Assembly: GCA_034659995.1 (NCBI GenBank)
Contig: JAYEIH010000104.1
Coordinates: 1 to 9,860 of the forward strand
DNA from: JAYEIH01 sp034659995
GTDB taxonomy: Archaea > Methanobacteriota_B > Thermococci > Methanofastidiosales > B48-G16
Direction of reading: 5' to 3'
Length of the DNA: 9,860 bases
A program made the translations under genes and the position numbers. Below the pieces are notes generated by a model. The model had not been told where the DNA came from, did no database searches, and was given only the letters and a program-made list of their open reading frames with translations. Below are positions 1 to 5,800 of this stretch, one piece after another. How positions within the stretch are numbered: position 1 is the first letter of the stretch; each line of letters begins with the position of its first letter.

Positions 1-37
1 AGTACTCAACGATCTCTTCAGGACTTAATCTTTTCAT
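1..37 (-). CDS. N-terminus of a gene cut by the window edge, next in the hydrogenase operon
   Basis: Only the first 12 codons are present (MKRLSPEEIVEY). The ATG overlaps the TGA of the hydrogenase small-subunit gene in an ATGA (4 nt shared), and a strong GGAGGG site lies about 8 nt upstream, so translation is clearly coupled to that gene. In Ech and Mbh type clusters the small subunit is usually followed by a NuoC-like subunit and then the large subunit, so one of these is the natural guess. Twelve residues are too few to identify the product. Confidence 0.75.
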   Translation of the reverse strand, partial: MKRLSPEEIVEY

Positions 38-462
38 TGCAAACCCTCCAGTTTTATCCATGCTTTGACAACTCCATCAATTATCGCTTCGGGTCTCGGT
101 GGACATCCCGGTACATAAACATCCACAGGGATCATCTCATCTACCGGACCGGCAACATTGTATGACTCATGGAAAACTCCGCCGGTACTTCCACAGTTTC
201 CTACAACGATCACTGCCTTGGGGTCCGGAACCTGTTCATATACCCGTTTTACCTTGTCCTCCATCTCCTTTACCACTGGCCCTGTAACGAGTAGTACATC
301 AGCATGTCTCGGCGTGCCAACAAGCTTCATTCCGAATCTCTCTATATCATATCGTGGTGTCAGGGCGGCAACTATCTCAATATCACAGCCGTTGCACGAC
401 CCAGTATTCATATGAAATACCCACAATGATTTTTTAAACGAATCGAGATTTCCTAATTTCAT
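34..462 (-). CDS. Group 4 [NiFe] hydrogenase small subunit (EchC/MbhJ/NuoB-like)
   Basis: This 142-residue protein carries a single 4Fe-4S cluster and would pass electrons between the large subunit and ferredoxin-side partners in a membrane-bound hydrogenase. The visible ligands are Cys23 and Cys26 in GSCNGCDIE, Cys90 in VGNCGSTGG and Cys120 in VPGCPPRPEA. The CxxC spacing separates it from true complex I NuoB, which has two adjacent cysteines; CNGCDIE is typical of Ech, Mbh and HycG/HyfI proteins. The length is complete for the short archaeal form, with no twin-arginine signal. The ATG is preceded by GAGGAG 8 nt upstream. It lies 55 bp after hypE and overlaps the next gene by 4 nt. The related Mbx/Mbs subunits share the motif, so hydrogenase activity rests on the hypE/hycI context; the large subunit lies outside the window. 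Confidence 0.88.
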   Translation of the reverse strand: MKLGNLDSFKKSLWVFHMNTGSCNGCDIEIVAALTPRYDIERFGMKLVGTPRHADVLLVTGPVVKEMEDKVKRVYEQVPDPKAVIVVGNCGSTGGVFHESYNVAGPVDEMIPVDVYVPGCPPRPEAIIDGVVKAWIKLEGLQ

Positions 463-517
463 ATAAACTCCTCGTTTTTATAAACCATACCCGTACTGTA
501 CCTTAAAAATCTTAGGG

Positions 518-1564
518 TCAACATATTCTCGGCACCGGATCACCTACCGGTTTATGGAGTATTCTCTTTCCCCCAATACTCGTTTCCAGTACCACACCTT
601 CCACTGAGTCGGTTACTTTACCTATTATTTCTGCGTTTTTGCCCAATGGATGTTTTTTCATTGTTCTCAAGACATTCTCTGCTTTTTCCGGTACAACGCC
701 TATAACAAGTTTTCCCTCATTTCCAATCTCAAGAGGATCGATTCCAAGCATATCGCAGGCCGATCTAACACCCTGCGGGACGGGTACTTTTTCTTCATCG
801 ATAATAATTCCTCTGTTCGATTTTTCACTGAGCTCATTTAACGTGTTTGCAAGACCTCCCCGTGTGGGGTCCTTTGCAGAGACGATGCCGCCGACGGAAA
901 CTGCCTCCTTCATCAAATTATTTAGCGGTGCCACATCAGAACGAAGCTCAGTTTCAAATCCATATCCTTCTCTGAAAGAGAGTAAGGCTACGCCATGTTC
1001 ACCTATATTTCCGGAAACAATAATGGTATCTCCTTTCTCTAAATTCGAATCTAACAGCCACTGTTCGTTGAAATTTCGACAGCTTCTAACCGCATCTATA
1101 TTACTTTTGAGAAGTTCGGTACTCCGGCCAATAGCACTGGTATTGATCATGAACTCATCTATAGCCCCCTTTTCGACCACCTTGGTATCACCAGTGATGA
1201 TAGGGACATTTGCACGCCTCGCACAATCACCCATACTTTTGACAATCTTCTCAAGCTTCTTCATTAAAAATCCTTCCTCAATGATAAACCCTGAAGAGAG
1301 GGCAATGGGTTCCGCACCCATAACTGCTATGTCATTGATCGTCCCTGAAACTGCCAGAGAGCCGATATCTCCTCCAGGAAAAAACAGCGGTTTCACCGTA
1401 TGGGAGTCCGTGGTAAATACGATATCATCGATCACAGATGAGTCGTCCAGAGAGGAAAGGGGAACATCGCCATCATCGGCAAAATGGCACAGCACTGTCT
1501 CCTTGATAAGCGTGTCCATCAGTTCTCCGCCTGCACCGTGTGAGAGTTTTATTCGTTTTTCCAT
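518..1564 (-). CDS. hypE: Hydrogenase maturation protein HypE (carbamoyl dehydratase)
   Basis: HypE dehydrates the carbamoyl group that HypF places on its C-terminal cysteine to a thiocyanate, the source of the CN ligands of the NiFe centre. The 348-residue product has the N-terminal glycine-rich segment LSHGAGGELMD, the AIR-synthase-like core (TTDSHTVKPLFFPGGDIG, GTINDIAVMGAEP, GDTKVVEKG, DPTRGGLANTLNE) and ends exactly in PRIC, the functional C-terminal cysteine (Cys348). The reading frame is open further upstream to 1984, but the family match begins at MEKRIKLSHGAGG, so the ATG at 1564 is chosen; the extra frame would run through the divergent protease gene. No Shine-Dalgarno site is seen. 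A TATATAAA element (1585-1592, read on the minus strand as TTTATATA) lies about 24 nt upstream, which suggests a leaderless mRNA. Confidence 0.96.
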   Translation of the reverse strand: MEKRIKLSHGAGGELMDTLIKETVLCHFADDGDVPLSSLDDSSVIDDIVFTTDSHTVKPLFFPGGDIGSLAVSGTINDIAVMGAEPIALSSGFIIEEGFLMKKLEKIVKSMGDCARRANVPIITGDTKVVEKGAIDEFMINTSAIGRSTELLKSNIDAVRSCRNFNEQWLLDSNLEKGDTIIVSGNIGEHGVALLSFREGYGFETELRSDVAPLNNLMKEAVSVGGIVSAKDPTRGGLANTLNELSEKSNRGIIIDEEKVPVPQGVRSACDMLGIDPLEIGNEGKLVIGVVPEKAENVLRTMKKHPLGKNAEIIGKVTDSVEGVVLETSIGGKRILHKPVGDPVPRIC

Positions 1565-1580
1565 ACGTTTTATTTGACAA

Positions 1581-1604
1581 TTGATATATAAAGCTTTTAT
1601 ACTG
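1581..1604. promoter_or_regulatory. Bidirectional TATA region between hypE and hycI
   Basis: The 58-bp gap between the divergent starts holds a run containing TATATAAAGCTTTTATA, nearly symmetric about AAGCTT. Read on the minus strand, TTTATATA is centred about 24 nt before the hypE ATG, the spacing expected for archaeal leaderless transcription. Read on the plus strand, TATATAAA is centred about 34 nt before the hycI ATG, allowing a short leader with a GGGG-type ribosome site. A shared or back-to-back promoter would co-express both maturation factors. This is inferred from spacing and composition only. Confidence 0.55.
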
Positions 1605-1622
1605 AGATGTGCAGGGGTACCA

Positions 1623-2072
1623 ATGAAAACAGCGGTCATGTGCATTGGCAACAGACACGGCGGAGATGACGCGGTGGGACCGTATATCGCAGATGAGCTA
1701 AAAAAAGAGAGTATAGAAAATCTCCGTATAGTTGACTGTGGAACCGTACCCGAGAACTTTACCTCCAAAGTAAAAAAGTACAATCCTACAATGCTGGTAC
1801 TCATTGATGCCACAGAGATGGGGCTTGCTCCGGGAGAGATACGCCGGATCCCCAAGGAAAAAGTAGGGACAATGCATGTGAGCACCCACGGCATCCCCCT
1901 GTCCATCATGATCTCATACATGGAGAAATACATGGAAAACGTTATTCTTATCGGTATCCAACCAAAAAAAATGGATGGAAACATGAGCGAAGCGATAAAA
2001 AAAAGCGGGGATAAATTAGTTGAATTGATAAAGAATATGAAATTTTTGGAGTTAGAAACACTTGTGAGATAA
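1623..2072 (+). CDS. hycI: HycI-type hydrogenase maturation protease
   Basis: This nickel-dependent endopeptidase (149 residues) would remove the C-terminal tail of the hydrogenase large subunit once the metal centre is built. The sequence parallels E. coli HycI along its length: GNRHGGDDAVGP near the start, DCGTVPEN, DATEMGLAPGEI, the STHGIPL segment and the ILIGIQP strand. The presumed nickel ligands Asp16, Asp62 and His89 are all present. An ATG 42 nt upstream is in frame, but it lies in the promoter region and would add residues without family similarity, so 1623 with AGGGG just upstream is preferred. It diverges from hypE, and its last 21 bp overlap the 3' end of folK on the other strand. 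The HycI type matches group 4 hydrogenases, in agreement with the nearby small subunit. Confidence 0.93.
   Translation: MKTAVMCIGNRHGGDDAVGPYIADELKKESIENLRIVDCGTVPENFTSKVKKYNPTMLVLIDATEMGLAPGEIRRIPKEKVGTMHVSTHGIPLSIMISYMEKYMENVILIGIQPKKMDGNMSEAIKKSGDKLVELIKNMKFLELETLVR
1997..2004 (-). terminator. Poly-T run on the minus strand, possible end of the folate operon
   Basis: Eight A residues on the plus strand give T8 on the minus strand about 48 nt after the folK stop, inside the hycI frame (lysine codons). It is the nearest run of this kind for transcripts leaving folK. Its coding role is an equally good explanation. Confidence 0.3.
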
Positions 2073-2516
2073 TACAGCCCTCAGTTCACCGACCGTTTTT
2101 TTCAGCACGGGATGAACAAACTCAGGCTCTATTTCATTGAACGGCTCAAGCACGAAGAGCCTTTTATGGAGCTTGGGATGAGGTACTGTAAGCTCCTCGG
2201 TATCGATGATTATATCGTTATAGAAGAGAATATCGAGATCGATTGTACGAGGACCATTTTTTATCGTTTTGATCCTTCCCAGCTTTTTTTCTATCTTTTG
2301 AAGGAAATGCAGTAACTCTTCCGGTCTCAGCGCTGTTTCCATCTTGACCACGCCATTTAAAAAACTCCGCTGATCCTTATACCCAACGGGTGCTGTTTCA
2401 TAGAGAGAGGATTTTTTTATAATATCACACCGTTTCCCCAGAAAGTGCAGTGCTCTGGCTATATGTTCCTCCCTGTTTCCCAGGTTTGATCCAATGCCTA
2501 TAAAAACCTCTGCCAT
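2052..2516 (-). CDS. folK: HPPK, 6-hydroxymethyl-dihydropterin pyrophosphokinase
   Basis: FolK transfers pyrophosphate from ATP to 6-hydroxymethyl-7,8-dihydropterin, activating it for dihydropteroate synthase. The 154-residue product has the family marks in order: IGIGSNLGNRE (residues 6-16), SSLYETAPVGY (36-46), SFLNGVV (51-57), GPRTIDLDILFY (88-99) with Asp93 and Asp95 as probable magnesium ligands, and VPHPKLHKRLFVLEP. Its length is the usual one for a single-domain enzyme. The ATG follows the stop of the PTPS gene by one base and has GAGG about 6 nt upstream, so it is the last gene of the operon. The 3' end overlaps that of hycI on the opposite strand by 21 bp. A bacterial-type FolK in an archaeon suggests a folate-type rather than purely methanopterin-type pathway. 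Confidence 0.96.
   Translation of the reverse strand: MAEVFIGIGSNLGNREEHIARALHFLGKRCDIIKKSSLYETAPVGYKDQRSFLNGVVKMETALRPEELLHFLQKIEKKLGRIKTIKNGPRTIDLDILFYNDIIIDTEELTVPHPKLHKRLFVLEPFNEIEPEFVHPVLKKTVGELRAVLSHKCF
2096..2102 (+). terminator. Poly-T run, possible hycI terminator inside folK
   Basis: Seven T residues on the plus strand begin 24 nt after the hycI stop codon, with no stable hairpin. Archaeal RNA polymerase can stop at such runs. The run lies within the folK reading frame as lysine codons, so it may simply reflect coding. Confidence 0.35.
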
Positions 2517-2517
2517 C

Positions 2518-2871
2518 TTAGCCTCGGTACGTTACATAGGAGTCTCGCGTTTCATAGAGCTTTATCTCATAAAGCCTGGCGTTTTCTCGTTCAAAGGCCC
2601 TTTCAAGTCTATTCCATATCCATACAGCGATGTTCTCGGATGTAGATTGTTCTATTACATCATTGATGTAGGAGTGATCAAGTACATCTATCACCTTTTC
2701 TTCAACTACCTTTTTGAGCTCTGTGAAGTCAATGATCATGCCGTTCTCATCGGGGTCACCCTCCAAGCTGACCTCCAGTTTGTACGTGTGGCCGTGAAGA
2801 TTCTCACATTTTCCGTCATAGTTGATCAGTTTGTGTGCAGCATCAAATGTAAAAGATTTTGTCATCAACAT
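2518..2871 (-). CDS. 6-pyruvoyl-tetrahydropterin synthase/QueD-family protein, probable aldolase substitute
   Basis: This 117-residue COG0720 protein has zinc ligands His13, His26 and His28 (FDAAHKL and LHGHTY), catalytic Cys22, the DH pair Asp65/His66 in LDHSYIND, and Glu107 as pterin anchor near the C-terminus. The active site reads C-E-N-L-H-G-H. As I recall the COG0720 literature, CxxxHGH marks QueD, ExxHGH marks PTPS-III enzymes that replace dihydroneopterin aldolase in folate synthesis, and CExxHGH marks proteins able to do both. Placement between folP and folK, with no folB, favours formation of 6-hydroxymethyl-dihydropterin from dihydroneopterin triphosphate. The ATG at 2871 lies 4 nt after GGTGG and overlaps the folP stop by 7 nt; a second ATG at 2865 forms a TGATG junction. 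A pure queuosine/archaeosine role is the alternative. Confidence 0.9.
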   Translation of the reverse strand: MLMTKSFTFDAAHKLINYDGKCENLHGHTYKLEVSLEGDPDENGMIIDFTELKKVVEEKVIDVLDHSYINDVIEQSTSENIAVWIWNRLERAFERENARLYEIKLYETRDSYVTYRG

Positions 2872-4058
2872 TTTTCCACCTTCTTTATTGCATAATATAG
2901 ATCAAGCGCTTCCTTATGCTCCTCCACATCATGAACACGAATAATATCCGCACCATTCTCAGCAGCAGCAATGTTTGAGGCTATCGTTCCATAAAGTCTC
3001 TCTTTTGAGTCCTCAATGCCAAGAGTGTTGCCGATGAAGGATTTTCGGGATGTGCCTATGAGAACTGGACATTGAAGCGTTCTGAACTCCTCCAATCTCT
3101 TTATAATCGTGAGGTTATGCTCCGTTGTTTTGCCGAAGCCTATCCCGGGATCGATAATTATATCCTTCACCCCCTTGCTCCGTGCCTCCTCAATTCTTTC
3201 CATAAAAAAATCCTTTATATCACTCACAACGTCACCATACACAATCTCCTTCTGCATTGTCTTTGGTTTCCCCTTCATGTGCATTATCACCACAGGCACC
3301 TCATACTCCGCTGCAACCCGGATCATCTCGCTGTTCCGCAGACCTGTAACATCGTTGAGCATAGACGCTCCGAGATTAATGCATCTCTCTGCCACCGCTG
3401 GCTTGGCAGTATCTACGGACACTGGAAGATCGCAGTTCTCCACAATTCCCCTCACAACGGGCTCCACCCTCCGAAGTTCATCCTCGAGAGGAACGGGATC
3501 AGAACCGGGCCGTGTACTCTCTCCGCCTACATCAATTATATCCGCACCATCCTCCGCCATTTTTACGGCGTGATCCAGGGCTGTATCCGTTTCAACAAAA
3601 TCTCCGCCGTCAGAGAAGGAATCCGGAGTAACATTCAGCACCCCCATAATTAGAGGCCTGTCAAAATTAAGCTCGTACTCTCCACATTTTATTGGTTCCG
3701 GTCGAAAAGCGGTGCTGCCAATTAACTTCTCAAGTTCCGCGGATACCTCTTTCAGTCCGAAGGGCTGTCTTTTAAGCTTTTTAATAAGGGCTTTGTACTG
3801 TTTAACCGTTCCCGCCAGAAGAACATTCCCTACTTTAAGACTGAGATCGATCGCACCCCTCGGAATTGCTGCCTCACCCCCTATGGAGAGCATCTCCTGC
3901 TTTAGGATAAGTGCCGCTCTGATATCCAGATTTTTCAGTTTAAAAACCTTAAATAAAAACTTTGGGGCCATTATTCCAATGCCTTCTTTATATACCTCCA
4001 GTTTTTTCAGCTCTTTTTTAGCCTCGCTTATACTGGATATCTCTTTAATTTCGATCAT
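2865..4058 (-). CDS. folP: Dihydropteroate synthase with an extra N-terminal domain
   Basis: FolP joins the pyrophosphorylated pterin to p-aminobenzoate. The TIM-barrel domain is complete: LIMGVLNVTPDSFSDGG (about residue 137 on), DIIDVGGESTRPGS, SVDTAKPAVAE, LNDVTGLR, VIMHMKGKPKTMQ, DPGIGFGKTTEHN, GTSRKSFIG and the C-terminal IIRVHDVEEH. Pterin and substrate residues in these loops look intact. Before it lies a domain of about 115 residues found in DHPS proteins of some anaerobes, of unknown role. The ATG at 4058 is chosen because GAGAGGGT lies just upstream; the in-frame ATG at 4079 has no ribosome site. With this start it overlaps the radical SAM gene by 14 nt, and its end overlaps the PTPS start by 7 nt. 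In methanopterin makers a different enzyme does the equivalent step, so this gene argues for a folate-like cofactor. Confidence 0.95.
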   Translation of the reverse strand: MIEIKEISSISEAKKELKKLEVYKEGIGIMAPKFLFKVFKLKNLDIRAALILKQEMLSIGGEAAIPRGAIDLSLKVGNVLLAGTVKQYKALIKKLKRQPFGLKEVSAELEKLIGSTAFRPEPIKCGEYELNFDRPLIMGVLNVTPDSFSDGGDFVETDTALDHAVKMAEDGADIIDVGGESTRPGSDPVPLEDELRRVEPVVRGIVENCDLPVSVDTAKPAVAERCINLGASMLNDVTGLRNSEMIRVAAEYEVPVVIMHMKGKPKTMQKEIVYGDVVSDIKDFFMERIEEARSKGVKDIIIDPGIGFGKTTEHNLTIIKRLEEFRTLQCPVLIGTSRKSFIGNTLGIEDSKERLYGTIASNIAAAENGADIIRVHDVEEHKEALDLYYAIKKVEKC

Positions 4059-4959
4059 TTGTACCCTCTCGTACGGCATTCAAAAGCTGGCCGCAGTTAC
4101 TGCCTATTTCGTTCTCCTCCACATCACCTATGCTCAATATTGTCTCAAAACCATATGACCCCAGTTTCTCAAATAACTCATCGCCATCGGGATGCTCTGG
4201 ATCGATAAATGACTCCAGTTTATGTCGTTTCACGGTTTCTGTTGGATTGACAGGAGTAAATTTGAGGATAAACTTTTCGGGATTGAAATTATCTCTGAGA
4301 ACGTGGGGCTCTATCGGATTTCCCTTTATTGTTGCAAAGTTAAGTGTTATCTTCCTGTCGCCATCTTCAAAAAATCTTTCGCCATACTCCGATATCCTTT
4401 TAAAATTCCATTTTTTTGCGGGAATAATTTTTTCCCGTATCTTCTGATCGGTAGTATGGATCGAGAACTGCAGCTGGAACTTCCCTCCTGTGTAATACTC
4501 ATTCTTTATCTCTATCAGTTCCTCGAAAAATCCCCTGGAGTTTATCGGGGCTATCGTTGATATGCACGGCATCAATCCCTCTGCTTCATATCTTTCCGGG
4601 AGCTCCCGCAGTACATCAAGGACAGCGGGATTGAATGCGGGCTCCCCCACCCTTGCAAACTGTATCTTCAATTTTTCGCACCGAATGACGTCATCTGAAA
4701 ATCTCCTCTCGATAATATAATCGATCTGTTCAAGTATTTCCTTTTTTGTCAGTTTTCCGTGATATGGGCCCACATCACAGATCTGACAGTTCACGGGACA
4801 GCCATAGAGCGTGGAAACAATGATCATAAATTTTTTTTGTATGGGAAGAGGCCTCTGCAGAGCTTCTGTAAACTCAATCAAACACCTATCATCCTCCCTA
4901 TTTCTTGCTATATAGACCTTTGCTATATCCTCTCTTCCATTTTCATCAATTACTTCCAT
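4045..4959 (-). CDS. RlmN-like radical SAM protein, substrate unknown
   Basis: The 304-residue protein binds a 4Fe-4S cluster through Cys54, Cys58 and Cys61 in GCPVNCQIC and has an RVGEPAFNP segment matching the GEP motif. Further RlmN-like marks follow: LQFSIHTTDQKIREKIIP, and near the C-terminus SNCGQLLNA, where Cys289 aligns with the methyl-carrying Cys355 of E. coli RlmN. Two features differ from RlmN. The second conserved cysteine (Cys118 in E. coli, seven residues before the first cluster cysteine) is Ile47 here. The N-terminal RNA-binding domain is missing, with only about 50 residues before the cluster. It is therefore unlikely to be an ordinary 23S rRNA/tRNA methylase. The ATG at 4959 has a nearly ideal AGGTGATC site, better than the GTG at 4968. 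It sits between the flavoprotein and folP with 14-nt overlaps on both sides, suggesting a pterin- or folate-related substrate. Confidence 0.82.
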   Translation of the reverse strand: MEVIDENGREDIAKVYIARNREDDRCLIEFTEALQRPLPIQKKFMIIVSTLYGCPVNCQICDVGPYHGKLTKKEILEQIDYIIERRFSDDVIRCEKLKIQFARVGEPAFNPAVLDVLRELPERYEAEGLMPCISTIAPINSRGFFEELIEIKNEYYTGGKFQLQFSIHTTDQKIREKIIPAKKWNFKRISEYGERFFEDGDRKITLNFATIKGNPIEPHVLRDNFNPEKFILKFTPVNPTETVKRHKLESFIDPEHPDGDELFEKLGSYGFETILSIGDVEENEIGSNCGQLLNAVREGTNDRN

Positions 4960-5800
4960 GGTGATCACCTATCTCCATCGCAGCACTCACTGCCTCTCCT
5001 ACTGCAATAGATAGCTGTCTCTGTTTTTTATGGTTTGCATCCCCAATGACAAATATCCTCTTATTTCTTTCGGGTTCTACGTTTAATATACCAGTATTTG
5101 ATCGTTTTCCCACTGCCACCAGAATGTAATCTCCTCCAACTTTTTCTCCCCTATCGCAGAGCAACTCTACCCCCGTATCAGATCGTTTCATAGCATGTAT
5201 AGATTCATTCCGCAATATTTTAATATTATTCTCGTTTTCCACTCTTTTTTTTAACAAAGGAAGACATTTGAGCCTTTTTCTGCACAAAAGAGTAACGTGG
5301 TTACCCTCATCTGAAAGGTTCAATGCACAATCAAAAGCAGCATCACCACTGCCGATTATCACAACCTTCTCTCTAATTCCTGGGGACAGCCCCTTCAGTT
5401 CATAAAAAAGTCTTCCGGATTTGTAGAGCTTTCCCTCATTTTTGAGGCCCAATCTTTTCGGTACGGCACCTGTGGCAACGATAACGGAACGGGCCTGTAT
5501 TATATCGTTATCCAGTTTTATCTCAAATTCATTATTGCCATTGTCTATGGATTTCACCTCAGAGAAGAGGGTTTCTATGCCGTATGTCTCAAACTGTGTT
5601 ATAATCCGTTCTGTTAGTTTATTCCCATCTATCCCTTCTGGAAATCCCGGATAGTTTTCAACTAAGTTTGCATTCGGCAGTGCCCCTCCCAGTCTATTCT
5701 TTTCAATTAATAGAGGTCGCAGTCCCTGTCTTTTCAACTGAATACATGCGGTCATCCCCCCCGGACCTCCTCCAACGACCACTACCTCACAGCGTCTCAA
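4946..5800 (-). CDS. Thioredoxin-reductase-like FAD/NAD(P)H oxidoreductase lacking the redox CxxC
   Basis: The 284-residue flavoprotein has an N-terminal FAD fold (VVVGGGPGGMTA, ENYPGFPEGIDG, VATGAVPK), an inserted NAD(P)H fold (VVIIGSGDAAFDCAL, residues 146-160) and the closing FAD motif FVIGDANH at 250-257. It matches the thioredoxin reductase family, but the CATC-type active site normally just before the NADPH fold is absent: residues 125-145 have no cysteine. It thus resembles ferredoxin-NAD(P) reductases of the YumC type and other CxxC-less relatives, and would act on something other than thioredoxin. Translation starts at TTG 5800: an in-frame stop lies directly upstream and GGGTGAT sits 5 nt before it. 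It overlaps the hydrolase gene and the radical SAM gene by 14 nt each. A role in supplying electrons to the adjacent radical SAM protein is an inference. Confidence 0.85.
   Translation of the reverse strand: MRRCEVVVVGGGPGGMTACIQLKRQGLRPLLIEKNRLGGALPNANLVENYPGFPEGIDGNKLTERIITQFETYGIETLFSEVKSIDNGNNEFEIKLDNDIIQARSVIVATGAVPKRLGLKNEGKLYKSGRLFYELKGLSPGIREKVVIIGSGDAAFDCALNLSDEGNHVTLLCRKRLKCLPLLKKRVENENNIKILRNESIHAMKRSDTGVELLCDRGEKVGGDYILVAVGKRSNTGILNVEPERNKRIFVIGDANHKKQRQLSIAVGEAVSAAMEIGDHHGSN

Noticed and set aside
34..462. Complex I NuoB as the identity of the small subunit
   Set aside because: The CxxC spacing in CNGCDIE replaces the adjacent cysteine pair of NuoB, and hydrogenase maturation genes lie beside it.
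639..1577. Long plus-strand open frame (312 codons) opposite hypE
   Set aside because: It is low-complexity Ser/Pro/Ile-rich translation, typical of an antisense shadow of a strongly conserved gene.
1581..1622. Upstream ATG for hycI
   Set aside because: It falls within the TATA region and adds residues with no match to the HycI family; the ATG at 1623 has a better ribosome site.
1565..1984. N-terminal extension of the hypE reading frame
   Set aside because: HypE similarity begins at the ATG at 1564, and the extension is antisense to the well-supported hycI gene.
3072..3653. Plus-strand open frames opposite folP
   Set aside because: No family motif or ribosome site, and folP conservation on the minus strand explains the openness.
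4960..4968. GTG start for the radical SAM gene
   Set aside because: It overlaps the strong AGGTGATC site that is correctly spaced for the ATG at 4959.
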